Positions 1 to 10,443 of a stretch of DNA of 64,000 nucleotides are shown here, in pieces. The notes below the pieces were generated by a model. The model worked only from the letters and a program-made list of their open reading frames with translations. It was not told where the DNA came from and ran no database searches. The stretch is from an uncultured Halomonas sp. (GTDB taxonomy: Bacteria > Pseudomonadota > Gammaproteobacteria > Pseudomonadales > Halomonadaceae), in the NCBI RefSeq assembly GCF_947493865.1, contig NZ_CANLTC010000014.1:38412-102411 (forward strand), given 5' to 3'. The first letter of the stretch is position 1. The number at the start of each line of letters is the position of its first letter. The position numbers and the translations under genes were made by a program.

Positions 1-911
1 CCTGGCGGCAGGCGCGTCGAATGGCGCCCCGGTTCCTGCCCGCCATCGAACGCTGCTTTCCCGCGATCCTTGACGAAGTACAAGGCATTGCCGAGGGTGC
101 CGGCGTCGATTTCGATGACATCCTGACCCTTAATTGCCGCAGCGAAATATCGCTGACCCAGGCCAGCGGTGGCTGCTCCGCCTTCTCGCTCAATCAGCAT
201 GGGCAATGGCTGGCCCAGAACTGGGACTGGCGCGCCGATCAGCAGCGCAATGTGGTTGTCTTGAAGATCGAACCCGACGACCATGCACCGCTGATCAGCA
301 TTGGCGAGGCCGGCATGGTCGGCAAGATCGGCATGAACGCAAACGGCCTTGGCGTGTGTCTCAATGCCATTCGCTCCCAGACCTGCGGCGAGGGCTTGCC
401 GATTCATTTTGCCCTGCGCAAGATTCTCGAATGCCCTGATTTTGAAGCCGCGAAGCGAGTGGTGAACGAGGACCGAGTGGCCTCGCCGGCACACTTTCTG
501 ATTGCAAGCGCCGATGGCCAGGCCACCGGCTTCGAGGTGCATCCCGGTCCCCCTGGCGAGTTACTGCCGCAGAACGGTAAAGTGCTGCATACCAACCATC
601 TTTACGCGCAGACGACCACCGCCTGCATCAACGACCTGCCTAAGCCCGACTCCCCGATTCGCCTGACAAGACTTCAACAGTTGCTGGATCATCCCATCGC
701 CAGCGAGCCCGATGCCCTGTTCGATGTGCTCAGCGATCACGCCAACGCCCCTTCATCCCTCTGTCGCCACACCAATCATGAACAGCCGGAAGCCGAGCGC
801 ATGGAAACCCTGTTCGCCGTGGTGATGGACCTAAAAAAGCGCAGACTGTGTCTGCGCTTGGGCAAGCCTTGCGAGGCGGAAAAGACGCTGAATATCAGCT
901 TGAATGGATAG
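1..911 (+). CDS. C45-family acyltransferase/amidohydrolase (penicillin acyltransferase-like), 5' end outside window
   Basis: The reading frame is open to the left edge, so the N-terminus is missing; an internal ATG at 21 leaves 296 residues. The protein resembles the acyl-CoA:6-aminopenicillanate acyltransferase (AAT, peptidase C45) branch of the Ntn hydrolases, which mature by self-cleavage in front of a nucleophilic cysteine. The likely nucleophile is the Cys in GGCSAFSL, about residue 52 from the internal ATG, followed by the conserved stretches QNWDW and GKIGMNANGLGV. Bacterial members hydrolyse or transfer amide-linked acyl groups, but the substrate here cannot be predicted. It converges on the chemoreceptor gene with a 16-bp gap. 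Family assignment is fairly sure; specificity is unknown. Confidence 0.75.
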   Translation, partial: WRQARRMAPRFLPAIERCFPAILDEVQGIAEGAGVDFDDILTLNCRSEISLTQASGGCSAFSLNQHGQWLAQNWDWRADQQRNVVVLKIEPDDHAPLISIGEAGMVGKIGMNANGLGVCLNAIRSQTCGEGLPIHFALRKILECPDFEAAKRVVNEDRVASPAHFLIASADGQATGFEVHPGPPGELLPQNGKVLHTNHLYAQTTTACINDLPKPDSPIRLTRLQQLLDHPIASEPDALFDVLSDHANAPSSLCRHTNHEQPEAERMETLFAVVMDLKKRRLCLRLGKPCEAEKTLNISLNG

Positions 912-927
912 CCGCATCGGGGCGTGT

Positions 928-2673
928 TTAGAACTCCTCCCAGACATCTTCCGACACCGCGCTCGTCTTACGAGACGACGCCGTGCTGGACTTGGGAGGC
1001 TCAAGGTGCGCAACGGGCGCCGACGCTTTTGGCGCGGTCTGCGAGCTTTCATCGCCGAGCACGAAGGTATCGATCAAAGCGCTTAGACGAGTCGCCTGTT
1101 CGCGCATGGCTTCAGCGGTGCCGGAAGTTTGCTGCACCATGGCGGAATTCTGCTGGGTCATGGTATCCATTTCGGTCACCGCCGTGTTGACCTGGCCGAT
1201 ACCGTTGCTCTGCTCCCGTGCACCGGCGCTGATCTCCGCAATCACATCCGTGACGCGGGTAACGCTCTCCACGATCTCGCGCATGGTGACACCGGCACGC
1301 TGCACGGTCTCGCTGCCTTGGCGGGTATAGGTGACAGCGGTATCGATCAAGCCGCGAATTTCACTGGACGCATTGGCGCTGCGACTGGCCAGGTTGCGCA
1401 CTTCCTGGGCAACCACCGCAAAGCCGCGGCCGTGCTCGCCGGCCCGGGCCGCCTCCACCGAGGCGTTGAGCGCCAGAATATTGGTTTGAAACGCGATGTC
1501 GTCGATCAGCTTGATGATCTCGCCGATCTGAGTCGCCGAACCGCTGATATCCTTCATGGTCTTTTCTACTTCGGTCATCGCCTCGCCACCCTGGCGTGCC
1601 ACGGTGACCGTAGAAGAAGCCAGCTGATTGGCCTGCTGTGCCGACTCGGCGCTGTGATTGACGGTAGAAGTGATCTCTTCCATCGACGATGATGTTTCTT
1701 GCAGATTCGCGGCGGCCTGCTCGGTACGTGTGGCCAGTTCCTCGCTGCCCTTTGCCATCTCGCCGGCGGCCTTGTGCACCTCACGCACCCCCCGGCGCAC
1801 ATCGACAAGTGTTGTTTGCATACGCGCCACGAAGGTATTGAACTGCTCCGCCAGTTCGCCCACCTCATCCCGGGTGGCAACGTTGAGCCGCTGGGTCAAA
1901 TCACCGCGCCCCTCGGCAATATCACGCATTGCCGTGGCGGTAATGTTGATCGGACGCACGAGCCTGCGCACAAGCCACAGTGTCACCAGCGCCACGGCGA
2001 CGAAGATCGCGATGCCCAGCAATACCGTGCTGATGATCGTATTGCGCAGTGACTCAGATGCCTCGGCGCTGACGGCGGCCATGATCTGATCGATATCATA
2101 TATATACATCCCGGCGCCGATGACCCAGCCCAGCTTGGGCAGGTTCACGATGTAGGACTGCTTTTCCTCCACGGTACCGGTTTCCGGATGTTCCCAGCGA
2201 TAGGTGTAGAAACCACCACCCTTGAGCCCAAGCGCGATGACATCCTTGGCGATAGGACGGCCATCCGGGTCCAGCTCGTTCAACTGATCCGTGCCCACAA
2301 ACTCCAGGTTATCGCCCACGACGGTCGCCCTACCCTCGTAGTCGTAGCCGAAAATATAGTTGCCGCCATCGAAACGTATGCCCTGCAGCACTTGATAAGC
2401 CCGCTGCAGAACCTCTTCTTCACTCAGGGTTGGATCGTCCACCAGCGCGGAGGTAGCACTGCGTGCAATGTCCATTACCCCTTTGACCCTTTCCTTGCGC
2501 GCTTCGATCAACTGCTCACGCTGCTCGACAATACTCTCCTGACTGGCGGCGCTCTGCTTCAGTGCCGCTACCGTCACGAGAGTGGCGGTGACCAGGAAAA
2601 GCGGTATCAGCACCAGCGCTAGAATCTTGCTTTGTAGACCTAGAAAACGATGTAAACCAGCAGAACGAGACAT
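928..2673 (-). CDS. Methyl-accepting chemotaxis protein with a periplasmic Cache sensor
   Basis: A 581-residue chemoreceptor. Segments in order: a transmembrane helix around residues 15-36; a periplasmic region with single-Cache (sCache_2) features such as [13 protein letters not shown] and [14 protein letters not shown], ending near 190; a second transmembrane helix; a HAMP linker; and the cytoplasmic signalling domain with the hairpin-tip sequence [20 protein letters not shown]. The last residues, VWEEF, fit the xWxxF pentapeptide that tethers CheR and CheB, so this receptor can probably recruit its own adaptation enzymes. Cache domains of this kind often bind small carboxylates, but the ligand is not inferable. 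A flagellar-type promoter lies upstream at 2817-2843. The next feature upstream is the distal end of the CRISPR array. Confidence 0.92.
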   Translation of the reverse strand: MSRSAGLHRFLGLQSKILALVLIPLFLVTATLVTVAALKQSAASQESIVEQREQLIEARKERVKGVMDIARSATSALVDDPTLSEEEVLQRAYQVLQGIRFDGGNYIFGYDYEGRATVVGDNLEFVGTDQLNELDPDGRPIAKDVIALGLKGGGFYTYRWEHPETGTVEEKQSYIVNLPKLGWVIGAGMYIYDIDQIMAAVSAEASESLRNTIISTVLLGIAIFVAVALVTLWLVRRLVRPINITATAMRDIAEGRGDLTQRLNVATRDEVGELAEQFNTFVARMQTTLVDVRRGVREVHKAAGEMAKGSEELATRTEQAAANLQETSSSMEEITSTVNHSAESAQQANQLASSTVTVARQGGEAMTEVEKTMKDISGSATQIGEIIKLIDDIAFQTNILALNASVEAARAGEHGRGFAVVAQEVRNLASRSANASSEIRGLIDTAVTYTRQGSETVQRAGVTMREIVESVTRVTDVIAEISAGAREQSNGIGQVNTAVTEMDTMTQQNSAMVQQTSGTAEAMREQATRLSALIDTFVLGDESSQTAPKASAPVAHLEPPKSSTASSRKTSAVSEDVWEEF

Positions 2674-2816
2674 GGAAGGCTTCCTTCTTTTTTATTAATC
2701 AATGGCCCACCGGCGTTAAATCGCCAAGCGCAGCGCCAGACAACGAATTGAGTGATGAATACGGCGGCAATAGCGACATGACATCGCCACAACTTCAGCC
2801 ATCGGGTCATTGTCAG

Positions 2817-2843
2817 TCATCGGCCGAACTGGCAAAAAATTGA
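2817..2843 (-). promoter_or_regulatory. Candidate sigma-28 (FliA) promoter of the chemoreceptor gene
   Basis: Read on the minus strand, the region contains TCAA, 15 nt, then GCCGATGA. The FliA consensus is TAAA-N15-GCCGATAA, so 3 of 4 and 7 of 8 bases match with ideal spacing. It would give a leader of about 135 nt before the ATG at 2673. Chemoreceptor genes are typical FliA targets. The weak point is the -35 element. Confidence 0.45.
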
Positions 2844-2930
2844 GCAAACGCGTTTTATTTCAGGTTCTCGAAATCGCTGGTCGAAGTCGATGCAGGGCAG
2901 GTAAATCATAAGCAATTGAACAGTGCTGTT

Positions 2931-5900
2931 TTTCTGAGCTGCCTGGGCGGCAGCGAACTGTCCGGGCCGTTTTTACGTATATAGTGCAGCTTTCTGAGCT
3001 GCCTGGGCGGCAGCGAACGAGGTCGAGCAAAACTCCCGCAAAATTTTTGATTTCTGAGCTGCCTGGGCGGCAGCGAACCGATCGATCTCCTTGCGCGTAG
3101 CCCTGTTGCCTTTCTGAGCTGCCTGGGCGGCAGCGAACACTCTACCTTCGGCGGCTTCCTGACGGATATATTTCTGAGCTGCCTGGGCGGCAGCGAACCC
3201 GGACGTCATACAGCTTAGCGATGCTGCCGTTTTCTGAGCTGCCTGGGCGGCAGCGAACCATCGATGTGCTGAACAAGCTCCGCCTCGAAGTTTCTGAGCT
3301 ACCTGGGCGGCAGCGAACTTCGGGATTATCTGGAAGTGAGTTTTTCAAGTTTTCTGAGCTGCCTGGGCGGCAGCGAACCGAGATAGGAAGCCTGCCGTGA
3401 TATTCAGCATTTTCTGAGCTGCCTGGGCGGCAGCGAAACGGGGGCAAGGCGTCGAACTCATTGGCGGTCATTTCTGAGCTGCCTGGGCGGCAGCGAACAT
3501 TGGAAGCAGTGCGTAGAAATTATAACTCTATTTCTGAGCTGCCTGGGCGGCAGCGAACCTCGACCGGTAGGGTGAAGATGATGCGCTTGTTTTCTGAGCT
3601 GCCTGGGCGGCAGCGAACTCGGTGAGCTGGGCATGGCGTCCGGCGGCGTATTTCTGAGCTGCCTGGGCGGCAGCGAACGGAGGAAGAAGCGGAATACACC
3701 CAGCAGACCTTTTCTGAGCTGCCTGGGCGGCAGCGAACGGTTTTATTCCTCGTTTAACTGGGTGTTATTCTTTCTGAGCTGCCTGGGCGGCAGCGAACGA
3801 TGCGCCCCGGGCGTTCGTGGATCGCGTGTTTTTCTGAGCTGCCTGGGCGGCAGCGAACCGTACTCCAGCACGTCGTCTCACCGCAGCAGATTTCTGAGCT
3901 GCCTGGGCGGCAGCGAACATGCGCTGATTGACCCCCACGCCCAGGGCGTCTTTCTGAGCTGCCTGGGCGGCAGCGAACCTTGAAGAGTCGGAAGTCGTCG
4001 CACCGGAGTTTTTCTGAGCTGCCTGGGCGGCAGCGAACGACCTATCACCTGACCGGGCGCTATCCCGACTTTTCTGAGCTGCCTGGGCGGCAGCGAACAG
4101 CGTCATGGCATCGGCGCGATTGACGATGACTTTCTGAGCTGCCTGGGCGGCAGCGAACACCCACCGCAAGTGCCAAGACCGGCCCCTGCTTTTCTGAGCT
4201 GCCTGGGCGGCAGCGAACGATAAGGGGCACACATGCCAGCGCACACAGAGCTTTCTGAGCTGCCTGGGCGGCAGCGAACCCCTTCCTGTCAACGCTGCGG
4301 GAAGGTGGCAGTTTCTGAGCTGCCTGGGCGGCAGCGAACGCTCAACTCCGCGTTTTCGCGTAGCACATCGCTTTCTGAGCTGCCTGGGCGGCAGCGAACG
4401 CAGTGACTCGCCATGCAACTGCCCTCCCTCATTTCTGAGCTGCCTGGGCGGCAGCGAACTCATTTTGCTACTGCATGATGTGCATGCCTGATTTCTGAGC
4501 TGCCTGGGCGGCAGCGAACGCTTTCGCTGAGAGCGCTTCCCGATGCGTGATTTTCTGAGCTGCCTGGGCGGCAGCGAACGGATTTCGCAGCAGCTCATCA
4601 GCCATCATTGATTTCTGAGCTGCCTGGGCGGCAGCGAACTATGGGTTCTCTCCAGTTCTTCAATGCCGACATTTCTGAGCTGCCTGGGCGGCAGCGAACT
4701 TCGGGCTCTCCGGCATCATCGACGAGGACGATTTCTGAGCTGCCTGGGCGGCAGCGAACAATGCCTGGCAGTAGATCATGAACCACTTTGTTTTCTGAGC
4801 TGCCTGGGCGGCAGCGAACAACGCTCGGCCTTTACCTCGCGAATACCGATTTTTCTGAGCTGCCTGGGCGGCAGCGAACACGCGAACGCTGGCGATCTCT
4901 AGCGTGACGCGTTTCTGAGCTGCCTGGGCGGCAGCGAACTTTCTCCGCCGTGACGCGCTTGTTGAGATCTATTTCTGAGCTGCCTGGGCGGCAGCGAACC
5001 CCGATGCGCAGCATCACAACAAGGCTATCAGTTTCTGAGCTGCCTGGGCGGCAGCGAACGACTCCTTGGGTCGTTGATAACGTCCCTAGCTTTTCTGAGC
5101 TGCCTGGGCGGCAGCGAACGTGATTGACCGTTGTCGCGGTCGGTTGCGGAAGTTTCTGAGCTGCCTGGGCGGCAGCGAACTATGGATACGTCCGTGGCCA
5201 GTGCGTCGCGCTTTTCTGAGCTGCCTGGGCGGCAGCGAACGCCTGCCCCTCGATGTACTCGATGCAGCGTTCTTTCTGAGCTGCCTGGGCGGCAGCGAAC
5301 AGTCAGGGCGCCATCCGCAAGGCTTTCCATCTTTTCTGAGCTGCCTGGGCGGCAGCGAACTCTAGCCGATCCGGTTCTTCGTGACTGCTGCCTTTCTGAG
5401 CTGCCTGGGCGGCAGCGAACTGTTTTGATCGCTATAAGAAGGAGCGGGGAATTTTCTGAGCTGCCTGGGCGGCAGCGAACCAGCTTCGACGACTTTAACG
5501 ACGACATACCATTTTCTGAGCTGCCTGGGCGGCAGCGAACTTTCTGCCATCTAGCACCGCACGAACCGTTTCTTTCTGAGCTGCCTGGGCGGCAGCGAAC
5601 CCGTCTGATGGCACCTTGGGCCTGTACTCGGCTTTCTGAGCTGCCTGGGCGGCAGCGAATGCTGCATACCAGCCGGCGCGCATGGCAGCAATTTTCTGAG
5701 CTGCCTGGGCGGCAGCGAACCAGCAATGGGTCAAGGCCGGACTTGCCTATCCTTTCTGAGCTGCCTGGGCGGCAGCGAACAAATAAAACAACCGGGCTGG
5801 TCTCTCGCAGCCTTTCTGAGCTGCCTGGGCGGCAGCGAACCGTGCCAAGCCCGGTTGCCGGACTTTCGACATTTTCTGAGCTGCCTGGGCGGCAGCGAAC

Positions 5901-6321
5901 ATTTGCAGACAACGACCGTTGCTGAGTTTCCTTTTCTGAGCTGCCTGGGCGGCAGCGAACTTCGGCGCAAAACGCCTCGTTGTCGCGGCGCATTTCTGAG
6001 CTGCCTGGGCGGCAGCGAACGGTCTCGCCAGTACGCGACCTCTTGTTCTAGCTTTCTGAGCTGCCTGGGCGGCAGCGAACGGTAAGCGCACGCCAGAGCA
6101 GATCGTTTCGATTTTCTGAGCTGCCTGGGCGGCAGCGAACCTTTCTGCCCTCTAGCACCGCACGAACCGTTTCTTTCTGAGCTGCCTGGGCGGCAGCGAA
6201 CCTGCGGCGTTTCACATCAAACCGTCAATAACTTTTCTGAGCTGCCTGGGCGGCAGCGAACTTCTATTTCGGATTATCGTGTGTAAAGAAACATTTCTGA
6301 GCTGCCTGGGCGGCAGCGAAC
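2931..6321 (-). CRISPR. Type I-F CRISPR array, 57 repeats and 56 spacers
   Basis: Repeats of 28 bp recur at 60-bp period. On the minus strand each has the I-F form: GTTC, a GCTGCC/GGCAGC hairpin with loop GCCCA, and tail TCAGAAA. Counting gives 22 repeats from 2931, 15 from 4252, 17 from 5153 and 3 from 6174. The three phase shifts are 33-nt spacers (4219-4251, 5120-5152, 6141-6173); the other 53 spacers are 32 nt. Three repeats carry a single substitution: those starting at 3291, 3411 and 5633. The first two lie toward the distal end, consistent with the leader being on the cas6f side. Spacers 3 and 13 from the leader are near-identical. Array orientation follows the cas operon and the IHF-bearing leader. 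Confidence 0.99.
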
Positions 6322-6450
6322 TAGAATAAAATAGCGCTAATTATCTGATTTTTAAAGAGCCTTCTCGAAAAGGTGCGGCATCACCCTTTTCAAGGCGATA
6401 CCGCTAACTCGTTGTTTTATCGCTCTTCTTTTATCCCTTGAAAAAAAGGG
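6322..6450 (-). promoter_or_regulatory. CRISPR leader between cas6f and the first repeat
   Basis: This 129-bp AT-rich interval separates the cas6f stop codon from the leader-proximal repeat. It should hold the array promoter and the sequences directing new-spacer insertion. An IHF-type site sits 16 bp from the first repeat. An imperfect hairpin (AAAAGGTG against CACCCTTTT) lies at about 6368-6391 and could be a cas6f transcript end or part of the leader architecture. Confidence 0.8.
6338..6350 (-). promoter_or_regulatory. IHF-binding site in the CRISPR leader
   Basis: On the minus strand AATCAGATAATTA fits the IHF consensus WATCARNNNNTTR at every defined position. It lies 16 bp from the first repeat. 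In type I-F and I-E systems IHF bends the leader so that Cas1-Cas2 integrates spacers at the leader-repeat junction; the same role is inferred here. Confidence 0.7.
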
Positions 6451-7020
6451 TCAAAACCAAGGCACCGTGGCATGGCGGCTCAGGCCGTAATGGTTGAACG
6501 TGCCTTGCACGGGGTCGTTTTGCGGCTTGCCATGATCGATAAACAAACAAAAGCGTTGTTGGCTTGAGCGGCTATTGACCTGTACGAATGGCAGCTCGAT
6601 ACGGCGCGATGCCGGTGCGGCATATAGCTGCCGCGCTTCCTCCAGGCTTACGTCATGGCGTTTGGCATAGCGTTTGGCGCGGCTTTCACTGCCTGTATTG
6701 AACTGTCGACGCTTTACCGCAACGTGGGTTGCCCCTTCGGGCACTGCTTGCACATTGCTCAAGGTGACGTGATCGCGCATGCCGGTTAGCCATTCGCTCT
6801 CCATCAGTTGCTCGAGCCTTTGCCGAGAGCCATGGAGACGAAGTTGCTCCCCTAAGGTGCGGGCTTGTACCCCGAGCTTGTACTCGGGGAAGCTGACGCC
6901 GATGTCGTTGGCATTCAGATCGAACAGGGCACGATGCAGCTTGTTATACAGCGCCCGCATCAGCATCGCCCCGGGAAACTCGGGATCCGGTCGCAACCGA
7001 ATATCGATGTAGTGATTCAT
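6451..7020 (-). CDS. cas6f: Cas6f (Csy4) CRISPR RNA endoribonuclease
   Basis: This 189-residue protein closely follows Pseudomonas aeruginosa Csy4 (187 residues) from the N-terminal HYIDIRLRPDPEFP to the C-terminal PWF. The catalytic His is at residue 29, exactly as in the reference. The arginine-rich helix (SRAKRYAKRH) that grips the repeat hairpin is present, as is the serine-rich VNSRSSQQRF segment that carries the second active-site residue. It cuts pre-crRNA just after the repeat stem and stays bound as a Csy-complex subunit. Last gene of the csy operon: its ATG is 3 bp after the csy3 stop. Its ability to bind the degenerate hairpins at 11416-11503 is the key biochemical question in this window. 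Confidence 0.97.
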   Translation of the reverse strand: MNHYIDIRLRPDPEFPGAMLMRALYNKLHRALFDLNANDIGVSFPEYKLGVQARTLGEQLRLHGSRQRLEQLMESEWLTGMRDHVTLSNVQAVPEGATHVAVKRRQFNTGSESRAKRYAKRHDVSLEEARQLYAAPASRRIELPFVQVNSRSSQQRFCLFIDHGKPQNDPVQGTFNHYGLSRHATVPWF

Positions 7021-7023
7021 GGT

Positions 7024-8061
7024 TTACCCCGCTTCGCCGAACACGCCGCCGCGAATCAGCGTCGCCATGACGAAGTGCTGCTGCTCCACCGTAGGCACCT
7101 GATCCTTGATGATCCAGCCATCCAAAAGCGAATAGAAATCGGCTTTTTGCTTGGGCTGGCGATAAGCACGGCCCTGCGTTGTCACGGAGCCATAGGGCTC
7201 GACGGCGATGGGGCCAAGATCCTCGCCTTCTTCCAGCGGGTACCAGGTATCGATGGTGCGAATGGCGTTGCCGAGCTTTTGCGAGTGAATGCCGGCAATC
7301 TCGTTGACTTGATACAGCGTCTTGCTCTTGTCACCACGACTACGATCCAGGATCAATTCCTGGGAAGGAAATACCTCCTGCCCTTCTCCAATTCGGGCAA
7401 AGGCGACGACTTCCAGTAGTACATGACGCTCGCCGCTCAGGCCGTCATGAATTCGAGCGGCCAGTTCATCCAGACTCGACCGCGCCGCTTGCGGGGCTTC
7501 AAAGCCACGTAGCGAGAGATTCAACGCATCGAAGGTCCAGCTTTTGGTGGCCTGGCCCTGTTCTACGAGATTGATGCGAACCTCGACCTGCTCGGCACCC
7601 ATGCGGTTGCGCCATAGAAAACGCCCATTGGCGAGGTTGTAGGCGTAACGCTTAGCCAGCTCCGTAAACCCTTGCGAGCTTACGTAGCCTTTAACCGTCT
7701 CACTTAGCTTGGCCTGGTAGTCCGCGTTATTGCAGGCGGAAGGCTTGCCGGCGCCGCCTAATACGCGCAGAGTAAAGCGCGCCATCAAGGTATCCGTATC
7801 GCTCGGCAGTGTGGCGACATCCACGGTTTGCAGGTTGGGGTTTTCGATGGCTGCGTCCAGCTTGGCGGGATCCTGATCCTTGGCTTTCAGGCGGTTGGAA
7901 ATCGTGCCACGCACGGATTTTGTGCGAATGGGGATGGATTGCCAGTCCTGCGCGTTGTCGCGTTGCTCCCAGTCGCCGGCATACATCAGCGCATCGGAGG
8001 GGTCGAGCTTACGCTCGAAGGCGAGGACGGAAGCGGTCTTGAGGGTATCGTTCTTGGCCAT
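7024..8061 (-). CDS. csy3: Cas7f (Csy3), backbone subunit of the Csy surveillance complex
   Basis: With the start at 8061 the product is 345 residues and begins [18 protein letters not shown], matching the N-terminus of known Csy3 (about 342 residues). A longer in-frame start at 8106 would add 15 residues inside csy2 and is rejected, because AGGAG stands 8 nt before the 8061 ATG. Diagnostic stretches are [34 protein letters not shown] and the C-terminal [10 protein letters not shown]. Six copies coat the crRNA spacer and flip out every sixth base, which explains the mismatch pattern seen at the 10542-10573 site. Its ribosome-binding site overlaps the csy2 stop. Confidence 0.97.
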   Translation of the reverse strand: MAKNDTLKTASVLAFERKLDPSDALMYAGDWEQRDNAQDWQSIPIRTKSVRGTISNRLKAKDQDPAKLDAAIENPNLQTVDVATLPSDTDTLMARFTLRVLGGAGKPSACNNADYQAKLSETVKGYVSSQGFTELAKRYAYNLANGRFLWRNRMGAEQVEVRINLVEQGQATKSWTFDALNLSLRGFEAPQAARSSLDELAARIHDGLSGERHVLLEVVAFARIGEGQEVFPSQELILDRSRGDKSKTLYQVNEIAGIHSQKLGNAIRTIDTWYPLEEGEDLGPIAVEPYGSVTTQGRAYRQPKQKADFYSLLDGWIIKDQVPTVEQQHFVMATLIRGGVFGEAG

Positions 8062-8071
8062 GATAAGGCTC

Positions 8072-9046
8072 CTATTTAGTCGTTGGTAATGTGTCGGTGT
8101 AGGCATTGCTTAGGCGATAGATGCCGTGTTCCAGGTCATTTTCCACAAACCACATAAGGTCTTCCGGAGCCTGAATACGGTGAGGGCTTACCCACTCACC
8201 GATCGAATAAAGGCTTTCGACGAACCGGAACTTCACGTCAGTGGCTCGGGCATTGGCCACCTCGCCGGGATCGAATAGCTCGGAAATGGCGCCGTAACCC
8301 ACCGGGATCGGCACCAGCCAACCGGGATAAGGACGGCGAATTTCCCAGCTCGCCTGTTCCTTGCCATCCGCGTCCTGCGTGACCCGGCACTCGTGGTTGA
8401 TTCGCGAGAGGTCTAGCCAGGCGTCCAGCGGCGTAGCCCTGACGTCGTTTTCCTGTAGCGTAGCGGTGTGCTCAATAAGTCGATCGTCACGTAATACCAA
8501 GGCAAAACCCGGCAGTAATTGACGCTTGAGCCGTCGCCACTGATGGGCGCTCTCTGCCTCCTTGGCATCGAAACTGATCAACTCCGGCCGGTAGCACCGT
8601 TCGCCGGGGAGCGGCGGCATCACACTCCCCCCCGCGATGCGCATCCCCTGAACCTGCCGGTACAGTCGTTGAGCAATCGCCTGGCGTCGCTCTGCGCCTT
8701 CCAGGTCATCTCCGCCGTCTGCCTCGACACCGATCAATAACGAGACTTCCAGGTGTGCTCGGCCTTCTTCAACGATGGCAGCGGTACTGCCTGTCTTATC
8801 TACCGGATTGCGGGTTAAGTGAAAGGCGCGCGTAAAGCCACCTTTCGTGACTTGCGGGTCGATGCGGTGACACACCACCCCAATCTCGTTGAAGACTAGA
8901 TTGATATCATCCGGCAGGTTGCGCTCCAGCGCTTGCATCGTGCCCATAAACGCGCTCATGGCGGGAAAGCCCCAGGTCATTGGGCTGGAGATGGCGTTGG
9001 CGTTCTGGATACGCAGCCGGGGAAGCACCAAAAGATGATTGATCAT
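8072..9046 (-). CDS. csy2: Cas5f (Csy2) subunit
   Basis: A 324-residue Csy2-family protein, starting [21 protein letters not shown] and ending in a Csy2-like segment ([18 protein letters not shown]). With Csy1 it caps the 5' handle of the crRNA and helps position the PAM-recognition region. Its ATG overlaps the csy1 TGA (ATGA, 9043-9046), so translation is likely coupled. No frameshift or missing block was noticed. Confidence 0.95.
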   Translation of the reverse strand: MINHLLVLPRLRIQNANAISSPMTWGFPAMSAFMGTMQALERNLPDDINLVFNEIGVVCHRIDPQVTKGGFTRAFHLTRNPVDKTGSTAAIVEEGRAHLEVSLLIGVEADGGDDLEGAERRQAIAQRLYRQVQGMRIAGGSVMPPLPGERCYRPELISFDAKEAESAHQWRRLKRQLLPGFALVLRDDRLIEHTATLQENDVRATPLDAWLDLSRINHECRVTQDADGKEQASWEIRRPYPGWLVPIPVGYGAISELFDPGEVANARATDVKFRFVESLYSIGEWVSPHRIQAPEDLMWFVENDLEHGIYRLSNAYTDTLPTTK

Positions 9047-10392
9047 GCTGCTTCTCCCTCATCCCCGTCGCCTTCATCACGCAGCGCTTCCTGCAGATCG
9101 TCGAGCTGGCGACGGAACTCGGTCATGACGCTTTCGAATTGGCGCTGCCAGTGATGATGCTCGATATCGCCAAAGTGCAGACGACTCTTATGGCCCAACT
9201 CGCGATTGAGCCAGTTAGCAGCGCGTGCGCTTATGGCTTCATGCCAATCGGAATGACGGCGCGCCTCATCAAACTCGTCATCTTCATTGGCTCGCCCCGG
9301 GTCCAGCCAGTACTGCTCTTCTGGGGCTAGTTGGCACTTCTTATCAGCCGTCCAGCCAGGCGCCAATGAGTGGATATCAAAGGTAAACAGCATCAGCTCG
9401 TCGACCAGCATGGAGGTCAAGTCATCGCGCAGATCACGCGTGTGCATATTCTTGGTGGGGTCCGCTTCCAGAAAGCGCTTCAACTCATCGACGACCTTCC
9501 AGACAGCCGGGCGTCGCTTGAACGCTCGGAACGGCTCTCGCATCGGTGCATAAATTTCACGCGACTCCCAACGCGGCGGCAATGACGCCAGCAGATAATT
9601 CTGCCCGCCCCGCTCGCTGTTGAGCTGCGAGATGTTCTGTGGCTTGGTGCCACCCATCTTCTGGGCTGCCAAATTGGGATAGCTGGTATAGCCTCCCTCA
9701 AAGGGCGCCTTATCCTTCAGGGCCTTGCGAGCTGCCTTGTTACGCTCACCGAAGAACCAAGTGTTAGGGCTGGTATGTGCGTAGAAGCGGTGTGTGAGCG
9801 CTGTAGCATAGAGCGGCGCCAACAGGTGATAACTGTCGTTATTGGTGGGATCGTCGTCTACCAGCCAGTAGATCTGCTTGCCGCGGGCGTGAGAGCTTGG
9901 CGTGCCCTTGGGCTCGGTAATACTGGCGAAGGCACGCACCCAGCTTTTGGCTTCCTCGCGATTCTCGCTCAAGGCATCAATCAATACTTCATCAAAGTCG
10001 AGCGCCAGCTCCAGTAGCGAGCGCCCCTGCCACTCCAGCTTGAGGAACTTGTAGACGTCCAACGTCGCCGCGTTACCAACAACATCACCTTGAAAATCCG
10101 CTGGCAGGCAGTGGCTACCCACCAGGCCGTTTTGCACAAGCGGGCCGGGTTCGACGTAGAGATTCGTGCCCTTGGCATCCGGATGAATTGCTTTCAGTGA
10201 GTGCGTGACTACCTGCAACTGACTGACACGACGGGCAGCATCTGCAAGCCAGGTTTCCGGCTCAAACTGCTGCTGAAGTTCAAGGTACTTGGGATCGTCT
10301 GTTGCGAGCTTTTCCGCCTTGGTCGCGAAGCGGTCATGAATAAACCACTCGATCATGTCACGTATTGACCTGTGGGGTTGGGGTTCTGACAT
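9043..10392 (-). CDS. csy1: Cas8f (Csy1) large subunit
   Basis: A 449-residue Csy1-family large subunit, near the usual length. Recognisable stretches include the N-terminal MIEWFIHDRFATKAEKL, SSHARGKQIYWL and GGTKPQNISQLNSERGG. In characterised I-F complexes Csy1 reads the CC/GG PAM and holds the 5' handle with Csy2. It is the first gene of the csy operon; a promoter 117 bp upstream (10509-10537) and a 5' leader of about 110 nt containing an inverted repeat precede it. The usual upstream neighbour, cas2-3, is displaced by parDE and the small RNA gene. Confidence 0.95.
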   Translation of the reverse strand: MSEPQPHRSIRDMIEWFIHDRFATKAEKLATDDPKYLELQQQFEPETWLADAARRVSQLQVVTHSLKAIHPDAKGTNLYVEPGPLVQNGLVGSHCLPADFQGDVVGNAATLDVYKFLKLEWQGRSLLELALDFDEVLIDALSENREEAKSWVRAFASITEPKGTPSSHARGKQIYWLVDDDPTNNDSYHLLAPLYATALTHRFYAHTSPNTWFFGERNKAARKALKDKAPFEGGYTSYPNLAAQKMGGTKPQNISQLNSERGGQNYLLASLPPRWESREIYAPMREPFRAFKRRPAVWKVVDELKRFLEADPTKNMHTRDLRDDLTSMLVDELMLFTFDIHSLAPGWTADKKCQLAPEEQYWLDPGRANEDDEFDEARRHSDWHEAISARAANWLNRELGHKSRLHFGDIEHHHWQRQFESVMTEFRRQLDDLQEALRDEGDGDEGEAA

Positions 10393-10443
10393 CGTTTATC
10401 TGCCTTATCTTGGGTGGCATACCAAAGGCATGTCATGATGTTT

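Noticed and set aside
2973..6091. Many long open frames with repeated peptides such as FAAAQAAQK, RCRPGSSE or FLSCLGGSE
   Set aside because: These are translations of the CRISPR repeats; the 60-bp period is a multiple of three and keeps frames open. No gene is implied.
2931..6321. Self-targeting spacers against this window
   Set aside because: Scanning by eye showed no spacer with a clear match to genes in the window. A proper search was not possible, so nothing is claimed.
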